DNA of 64,000 nucleotides, from NCBI GenBank assembly GCA_947623955.1, contig CANQIP010000007.1:1-64000 (forward strand), written 5' to 3'. The translations under genes were made by a program, and so were the position numbers. The notes under the pieces are model-generated. The model ran no database searches. It was not told the DNA's origin and saw only the letters and a list, made by a program, of their open reading frames with translations. Source of the DNA: an uncultured Clostridia bacterium (GTDB lineage Bacteria > Bacillota > Clostridia > UBA1381). Shown one piece after another: positions 58,710 to 64,000 of this stretch; the stretch's first letter is position 1, and each line of letters starts with the position of its first letter.

Positions 58710-59567
58710 TTATTTCTTTTCGTCGTAGTCGTCCATAAAATTGTACTCACGTTCGTTGTCGTGGTAGCCGATAATCGTTGTGAGATTGATGTTTTTGACG
58801 CTGTTAAAAATATTTTTCTCGATGTACGGGCTTGTGCGGCGGAACTGCTCGATAAGCCTTTTCATCTCCTGCCGCTTTGAACCCGTCTCCATATCCTCCG
58901 TCGCGATACGCTCCGTGAAACGGCACGCGCACCGTATAAAATCGAGTTCGTTGTACCGCGCCCACGCCTTAATATCCTTTTCCCTTACCATGTACATCGG
59001 GCGTATAAGTTCCATACCGGGGTGGTTCGTGCTGTGGAGCTTGGGCATCATCGTCTGAATTTGCGCGCCGTAGAGCATACCCATAAGTATCGTCTCAATC
59101 ACGTCGTCGAAATGATGACCGAGCGCGATTTTGTTGCAGCCGAGTTTTTGCGCCTCTTTGTAGAGGTAGCCGCGCCGCATACGCGCGCATAGGTAGCACG
59201 GGTGGTCGTCCACGTTCACGACCGAGTCGAAAATACGCGTCTCGAATATGTGTATCGGCACGCCCAGAAGACGGGCGTTGTCCTCGATTTTTTTGCGGTT
59301 CTCACTGTTGTAGCCCGGATCCATGACAATGTATTCGAGGTCAAACTTAACAACGCCGTGACGGTGGATTTCCTGCATACACTTTGCCATAAGCATTGAG
59401 TCCTTGCCGCCGGAAATGCACACGGCTATCCTGTCGCCCTCGTTTATCATCCTGTACTCGTTTATGCCGCGTATAAACTTGCGCCATATATTTTTTCTGT
59501 ACGTTTTTATAATGCTGCGCTCGGCTTTTTTGCGCCGTTCCTCCGCGCTCAATACCTTATTTTCCAT
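58710..59567 (-). CDS. TtcA/TilS-family tRNA sulfurtransferase-like ATPase
   Basis: A 285-residue PP-loop protein of the TtcA/CTU1 type. The loop is RIAVCISGGKDSMLMAKCM (about 48-66). PCYLCARMRRG has the CxxC pair that binds a metal cluster, and CNKIALGHHFDDVIETILMGMLYGAQ is the TtcA-type active-site block. A second Cys pair lies at RCACRF. TtcA thiolates C32 of some tRNAs; archaeal/eukaryal relatives act at U34. The real substrate here cannot be read. It precedes tcdA, another tRNA modifier, by 13 bases. Confidence 0.88.
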   Translation of the reverse strand: MENKVLSAEERRKKAERSIIKTYRKNIWRKFIRGINEYRMINEGDRIAVCISGGKDSMLMAKCMQEIHRHGVVKFDLEYIVMDPGYNSENRKKIEDNARLLGVPIHIFETRIFDSVVNVDDHPCYLCARMRRGYLYKEAQKLGCNKIALGHHFDDVIETILMGMLYGAQIQTMMPKLHSTNHPGMELIRPMYMVREKDIKAWARYNELDFIRCACRFTERIATEDMETGSKRQEMKRLIEQFRRTSPYIEKNIFNSVKNINLTTIIGYHDNEREYNFMDDYDEKK

Positions 59568-59572
59568 ATCAC

Positions 59573-60415
59573 TTAAATAATCTCCGTTGCGTGGCGCGTC
59601 GCGTGGCAGCTTATGTTTACCGCGACGGGCAGCCCCGCTATGTGAGTGGGGAAGGTCTCTATGTTCACCGCGAGCGCGGTCGTCGTGCCGCCCATACCCT
59701 GCGGGCCTATGCCGAGTTTGTTCACGCGCTCAAGGAGCAGTTTTTCAAGTTCCGCGTAGTACTCGTCGCCGTTCGGCGCGTCTATGTCGCGTGTGAGCGC
59801 CTTTTTGGAAAGCTGCGCCGCCTTGTCGAGCGTGCCGCCTATGCCCACGCCGACAACCATCGGCGGACACGGGTTCGCGCCCGCTTTCCTTACCGTCTCC
59901 GTCACGAAGTCAATAACGCCCTCCACGCCGTCGGACGGGTTTAACATCTTAACCGAGCTCTTGTTCTCGCTGCCGAAACCCTTAGGCGCGAGCGTTATCT
60001 TGATTTTGTCGCCCTTTACAAAGTCGCAGTAAATGACGGCGGGCGTGTTGTCGTTCGTGTTGACGCGCCGCAGCGGGTCGGCGACTACGGATTTACGGAG
60101 ATAACCCTCGGTGTAACCGCGTCTCACGCCCTCGTTTACCGCGTCCGTTATCGTCGCGCCCTCGACGTGTACGTCGCAGCCTATCTCGATAAAGAACACA
60201 GCCATACCCGTGTCCTGACAAATAGGTACTTCCTTTTCGTGCGCTATTTCCGCGTTTTTGAGAAGGTTTTTGAGCACGCCTCTCGCGACCTCCGATTTTT
60301 CCGTTTCCGCGCTTTTTTCGAGCGCCGCTTTTATGTCGCCGTTAATGTGGCAGTTTGCGCGTATGCACATATCGCGCACAGCCCTCGTTATATCGTCCGA
60401 TTTTACAATTCTCAT
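59573..60415 (-). CDS. Fumarate hydratase class I, alpha subunit
   Basis: A 280-residue [4Fe-4S] hydro-lyase subunit (FumA N-terminal/TtdA type). Motifs: [18 protein letters not shown] (cluster Cys), SDPLR-like [40 protein letters not shown], and [22 protein letters not shown] (second cluster Cys), with [18 protein letters not shown] at the end carrying the third Cys. The beta subunit, normally the next gene, is absent; ttcA-like follows after 5 bases. The partner must be encoded elsewhere. GGAGGG precedes the ATG. Confidence 0.9.
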   Translation of the reverse strand: MRIVKSDDITRAVRDMCIRANCHINGDIKAALEKSAETEKSEVARGVLKNLLKNAEIAHEKEVPICQDTGMAVFFIEIGCDVHVEGATITDAVNEGVRRGYTEGYLRKSVVADPLRRVNTNDNTPAVIYCDFVKGDKIKITLAPKGFGSENKSSVKMLNPSDGVEGVIDFVTETVRKAGANPCPPMVVGVGIGGTLDKAAQLSKKALTRDIDAPNGDEYYAELEKLLLERVNKLGIGPQGMGGTTTALAVNIETFPTHIAGLPVAVNISCHATRHATEII

Positions 60416-60431
60416 TTTTAACCCTCCGTTT

Positions 60432-63400
60432 TTACATAAAATACCACCGCGGGAACCATTCGAGGTAATTGTTTACGTAATCCGTGCTGCACGGCTTGCC
60501 CGAAAGCACGGGATAGAACATCACGAACAGCCCGATAACAATCACCGCGTAGCTTGCTATCATACCGACAGTCAGCTTTTTGTTTCGCGCGTTTTCGTAA
60601 ATGCACATAATCGAGTAGCCGACCATAAGCACAACAAACGGCACGCTCGGGAAGTAGTGGTAGATGAACGTCATTCTGTCCACGAACGTCCACGGCAAAA
60701 GCTCCGAGAGATACGCTATGATAAGGAATACCGCGCTTTTGTCCTTGTTCTTTATTGCACGGTACACGAGGTATATAAACGCCGGAACGCCCACCCACCA
60801 TACGAAAGGGTTGCCGAACGTGCTCAGTCCTTCCTTCACGCCGTCGGCTATGACGTAGTCATTGAACAGCAGCGGACGGCTCATTAAAATCCACTCGTAC
60901 CAGTCCGAGGAATAACCGTGTTCTTTTTGCGTCAGCATGTATTCGCCGTGGTACCATTTCATGTAGTCGATGTTGTCCTGTATAATTTTCATGCTGTCCG
61001 CGAAAGACGCGCCGTGCCCGCCCGTCGAGGCGTTTATGAACGGTATATACGCGAGAATGAGTATTATAATCGGCACTGCCACGAAGAAAACGGCGCACCA
61101 TACTATCGTTATTACGACGTGCTTTTTGAAGTTATCGCGTATAAGAGTATTGCTTATGCCGTTCGTCATGTCGGGTTTCTTTTTGCCTTTGTGCGTGGCT
61201 TTGTTATACTCGTTTATATGAACGAAAAGCATTATCATCATTATAATGAACAGTCCGAGTGCGGCGTACACAGCCGTGACCTTGCTCGCTATGCCCATTC
61301 CCGTCGCGATGCCGCACAGCGCGAGGTACACAAGACCCTTTTTAAAGCCCTTCTTATCGTAGAAGTTCGTCGTGCAGTACAGGTACATGAGGAAGAACAT
61401 CAGCATTATGAAGAACGTGACGTACACGTCGATTGTGGCTATTCTCGACTGCGCGAAGTGCATGAAGTCGAATGTAAACAGCACGCACGTAAGCGCGGCA
61501 GCCCACGATTTTTTAAGGAATTTGAGCGCGAACAGGTATATAAGAGGTACCATCATCACGCCGAAGAACGTTCCCGCGAACCGCCAGCCGAACGGGTTCA
61601 TGCCGAAGATACGTATACCGAGCGAGATGAATATTTTGCCCAGCGGCGTGTGAGTTGTTTCGTAAGGCTTTAGGTGATGAATAAACTCGTAAGCCGTGCG
61701 GGCGTGATATATTTCGTCGAAGTATGTGCTGTTGTGGAAGTCGGACAGTAACGGCACTTCGCTTTGCTCGTCAAAAAGCGCTTTCGCGCCGTTGTCCGTA
61801 AACGAGACGGGCGTTATGAGATTGCCGTCCGCGTCGCGCACTCCTATTTCCTTTATCGACACCCAGTTTTCGTCCGAGGCGAGGTGCGAGCAAATGTCTA
61901 TATAGCGCACCGAGGCGTTGACGTCGGTGCTCTCCCACTTAAATACATCGCCCTCCGTCAGTGTTTCGGAATACGTTTGAGACAATGCCGAATTGCGCCC
62001 CGACACAAGAAGGCTCTGCGCGGAGTTAAGCTCCTTTGAACCCAAAAAGTACTGTATCTCGCTTACGTCGTAGTCCGCCCCGAGGTCGATCGTAACACCG
62101 CTTTGCGGGATAAGATACTCCGTTTCGGCGGCGTGCATGTCGCCGAGGTCGTAAAACGCTACGCACGAGTAAACGACGGTGATAACAGCCATCGCGATAA
62201 TATCGGCGCGTTTTATGCGCGGCGTTTCCCTTTCCCAAAGCGGCTGCAAAGACGAAATTTTCTTCGGTTTTTTCTCGCCGCTTGCGAGGTAGTGTCTGTG
62301 CACGTAGTAAAAGAGCGCGGCTGTTATTGCGAGGTTTATTATTGACGCCACAGCCACGACGGGCGAGAACGCGTATTTGTTCATATCGGTCTGGTACACG
62401 AACAGCACCCACGCCGTGTTAAAGAACTGCGACGCGGTGATAAGCGACAAAATGCCGCACGTTTTTATGTCGGTCATGCTTATAAACGTAATAATCAGCA
62501 GCACGACGGCGGGGAACGCGTAACGCTCGTGCATTCTCGTCGAGAACATATAAACGAGGAACGTAATAATTGCTCCCGCGAAATAATACTTCGACTCCCT
62601 CTTTGATTTAAGTACAATATACACGATGTACAGCGAAATACCCGCTATGAACACGTTTCTCAAAATCTCCGAAAGCGTCGTGAGCGCCATCCAGTTCTTG
62701 CCTATCGCGCCCCAGAAGTTAAACGCGTTGACGGTGTGGTAGGGGTATGAGCCGATCGTTTTTATATACTGGTCAACGACGTTTCCTATACCGAACGGCA
62801 GCGCGAGCAGAAAGATCAGCGCTATAGCGCAAAGCCCCGCGCCAATATGCGTCATGAGTTTTTTCACGCTGAAATCGTCGAGTATGACGTTTTCAATAAA
62901 TCCGCCTATAAGCACGGGCGCGAGAATAAGCGCCTGCGGTTTTATGAACAGACAAATCGCGAACATAAAATATGAAACGTACAGCTTTTTATCGGTAAGG
63001 AAGTACAGCATAAGCACCGCGAACAGTGTGTACACGCTGTCGACCTGTCCCCAGACGGCGCTGTTTAATATAGAGACGGGGTTAAAAAGCCACAGCGCGG
63101 CGAACACCGCCGATATTGCCGACGAGTACTTTTTCGCGGCGATTTTGTACACGATATATCCGATAAGTATGTCGCATACAATCGCGGGCAGTTTGATAAG
63201 CGCGTACAGCGCGCCGTCCGAAAGCGGTATAATACTGCGTATAAAGCCTATCGCGTACAGCACGTACATATATCCCGGCGGGTAATCGTGGAAACCCTCG
63301 GACGCGTAAAAGGCGTTGATGCCGCCGTTAAACACGTCGTATGACCACGCGTCAAAGCAGCCCATGTCCTGCTCGTGACCGCGGTAAAGCGCGGCTATTA

Positions 63401-63557
63401 TAATTCGGAGCAGAAACGCCGCCGCTGCCGCAGCGATTATATACACGGCTTTGTTGTCAGTCTTTTGCCCCTTCTTCACCGCGGGCGCAAGCACGTACGT
63501 CCACACGGAGTACATCGCGAAAAGCGTGAATAAAACAATCAAAATTATAGCTGTCAT
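60432..63557 (-). CDS. Large GT-C glycosyltransferase fusion with PMT half
   Basis: A 1041-residue membrane protein with three parts. Residues about 1-450 are a GT-C-like membrane half (DYPPGYMYVLYAIGF, LWLFNPVSILNSAVWGQVDSVYTLFA). An external beta-rich segment (about 485-620: GVTIDLGADYDVSEIQYFLGS, YIDICSHLASDENWVSIKEIGV) looks like a discoidin/F5-8C-type sugar-binding fold. Residues about 625-900 are a dolichyl-phosphate-mannose-protein mannosyltransferase-type (PMT) half, with FDEIYHARTAYEFIHHLKPYETTHTPLGK carrying the catalytic Asp-Glu. Lipid-carrier-dependent glycosylation of protein or wall is inferred. AAAGGA precedes the ATG. Confidence 0.85.
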   Translation of the reverse strand: MTAIILIVLFTLFAMYSVWTYVLAPAVKKGQKTDNKAVYIIAAAAAAFLLRIIIAALYRGHEQDMGCFDAWSYDVFNGGINAFYASEGFHDYPPGYMYVLYAIGFIRSIIPLSDGALYALIKLPAIVCDILIGYIVYKIAAKKYSSAISAVFAALWLFNPVSILNSAVWGQVDSVYTLFAVLMLYFLTDKKLYVSYFMFAICLFIKPQALILAPVLIGGFIENVILDDFSVKKLMTHIGAGLCAIALIFLLALPFGIGNVVDQYIKTIGSYPYHTVNAFNFWGAIGKNWMALTTLSEILRNVFIAGISLYIVYIVLKSKRESKYYFAGAIITFLVYMFSTRMHERYAFPAVVLLIITFISMTDIKTCGILSLITASQFFNTAWVLFVYQTDMNKYAFSPVVAVASIINLAITAALFYYVHRHYLASGEKKPKKISSLQPLWERETPRIKRADIIAMAVITVVYSCVAFYDLGDMHAAETEYLIPQSGVTIDLGADYDVSEIQYFLGSKELNSAQSLLVSGRNSALSQTYSETLTEGDVFKWESTDVNASVRYIDICSHLASDENWVSIKEIGVRDADGNLITPVSFTDNGAKALFDEQSEVPLLSDFHNSTYFDEIYHARTAYEFIHHLKPYETTHTPLGKIFISLGIRIFGMNPFGWRFAGTFFGVMMVPLIYLFALKFLKKSWAAALTCVLFTFDFMHFAQSRIATIDVYVTFFIMLMFFLMYLYCTTNFYDKKGFKKGLVYLALCGIATGMGIASKVTAVYAALGLFIIMMIMLFVHINEYNKATHKGKKKPDMTNGISNTLIRDNFKKHVVITIVWCAVFFVAVPIIILILAYIPFINASTGGHGASFADSMKIIQDNIDYMKWYHGEYMLTQKEHGYSSDWYEWILMSRPLLFNDYVIADGVKEGLSTFGNPFVWWVGVPAFIYLVYRAIKNKDKSAVFLIIAYLSELLPWTFVDRMTFIYHYFPSVPFVVLMVGYSIMCIYENARNKKLTVGMIASYAVIVIGLFVMFYPVLSGKPCSTDYVNNYLEWFPRWYFM

Positions 63558-63605
63558 TACGGTGTTCCTTTCGATTTAATTCTGTACAATATATTCCAAT
63601 TTATT

Positions 63606-63634
63606 ATTTTACTATATTTTTCACAAATTATCAA
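63606..63634 (-). promoter_or_regulatory. Promoter of the GT-C/fumarase/TtcA/TcdA operon
   Basis: Minus strand TTGATA (63629-63634), 17-base spacer, TAAAAT (63606-63611), 49 bases before the ATG. Confidence 0.65.
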
Positions 63635-63669
63635 GCAAAAACTCCAAAACGGCGCAAAAAATACGCGGA

Positions 63670-63698
63670 TTGACTTTGCGCCGCGCAGACGGTATAAT
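63670..63698 (+). promoter_or_regulatory. Promoter of the PfkB sugar kinase gene
   Basis: TTGACT (63670-63675), 17-base spacer, TATAAT (63693-63698), 29 bases before the ATG. Confidence 0.75.
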
Positions 63699-63727
63699 AT
63701 AGTCATACATACAAAGGCGGTGAGCAT

Positions 63728-64000
63728 ATGATATATACCGTTACGTTTAACTGCGCGCTCGACTGTGTTATGAGCGTAAAAAACTGCCGCGCGGGCGAAG
63801 TGAACCGAGCCGAAAGCGAAAGAGTTTTCGCGGGCGGCAAGGGTATAAACGTTTCGAGGGTACTTGCGGAACTTGGCGCGGACACCGAGGCGGCGGGCTT
63901 TGTCGCGGGCTTTACGGGCTCGGAGGTCGAACGGCTTGTCAAAGCCGCGGGCGTCAAGACGGATTTTATACGGCTTAAAAGCGGCATGACGCGCATAAAC
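63728..64000 (+). CDS. PfkB-family hexose-phosphate kinase (1-phosphofructokinase-like), runs off the right edge
   Basis: The first 91 residues are visible: MIYTVTFNCALDCVMSVKN, then GEVNRAESERVFAGGKGINVSRVLAELG, then FVAGFTGSEVERLV. The GGKGINVSRVLAELG block is diagnostic of the FruK/LacC branch of PfkB kinases, which phosphorylate fructose-1-phosphate or tagatose-6-phosphate. The usual NPA.D near the start reads NCALDCV here. GGCGG lies before the ATG and a consensus-like promoter precedes it. The antisense ORF at 63703-63996 in the track is its shadow. Confidence 0.85.
   Translation, partial: MIYTVTFNCALDCVMSVKNCRAGEVNRAESERVFAGGKGINVSRVLAELGADTEAAGFVAGFTGSEVERLVKAAGVKTDFIRLKSGMTRIN

Overview
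The window looks like chromosome of an endospore-forming member of the class Clostridia (Firmicutes/Bacillota), probably an uncultured gut or rumen lineage. Supporting this are SpoIVA with a sigma-E-like promoter, the CdaA/CdaR pair, class III fructose-bisphosphatase, RNase Y with YmdB, SepF-YlmH-DivIVA, the YaaA-RecF-RemB-GyrB cluster, strong AGGAGG ribosome binding sites, and many TTGACA-17-TATAAT promoters. No tRNA, rRNA or CRISPR array was seen. Layout: (1) 1-3.4 kb is the decayed end of an integrative element (Rep-like DUF6017 protein, a ParB gene broken by a stop and a frameshift, a DpnD/DUF3846 protein), abutting a 5'-truncated surface-repeat gene on one side and the rplM-rpsI terminator on the other. 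(2) 3.4-13.2 kb is housekeeping: rplM-rpsI, an acyltransferase, mnmA, cdaA-cdaR, fbp, and the convergent rny-ymdB pair. (3) 13.7-24.5 kb is a complete glycogen unit, glgB-glgC-glgD, glgA-glgP and a GH13 hydrolase. GlgB and GlgA carry unusual histone-H1-like Lys/Ala-rich tails. (4) 24.5-29.6 kb holds metF-metH, a small membrane-protein pair of unknown function and galU. (5) 29.9-37.5 kb is recJ-rel-yaaA-recF-remB-gyrB, an origin-type gene set without dnaA or dnaN. (6) 37.5-48.8 kb is accessory: a secreted transglutaminase-like protein, hpt with an AEC transporter, an SLH-anchored phosphodiester glycosidase, a GH29 fucosidase and a YczE-type protein. These are separated by dense palindromic intergenic repeats, some carrying a second nested repeat. 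A promoter-driven structured RNA and a 45-residue protein follow. (7) 48.8-57.9 kb holds spoIVA, a DUF3298-type lipoprotein, an ABC exporter, a zinc-ribbon membrane protein, and the division cluster hlyD-like/yggS/sepF/ylmH/divIVA. (8) 58-64 kb is a minus-strand operon (GT-C/PMT glycosyltransferase, fumarase alpha subunit, TtcA-like, TcdA) and the start of a PfkB sugar kinase. The genes together describe glucose-phosphate storage and mobilisation (FBPase, ADP-glucose synthesis, branching, phosphorolysis, GalU), nucleotide second messengers (c-di-AMP, ppGpp), RNA decay, replication and repair, division and sporulation. The least explained parts are non-coding: a structured leader upstream of rny, an RNA between rny and ymdB, the rod-shaped RNA at 48.1 kb, and nested palindromic repeats at 45.1-45.3 kb. 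All structures were folded by eye and all family assignments come from motif recognition, without database searches.
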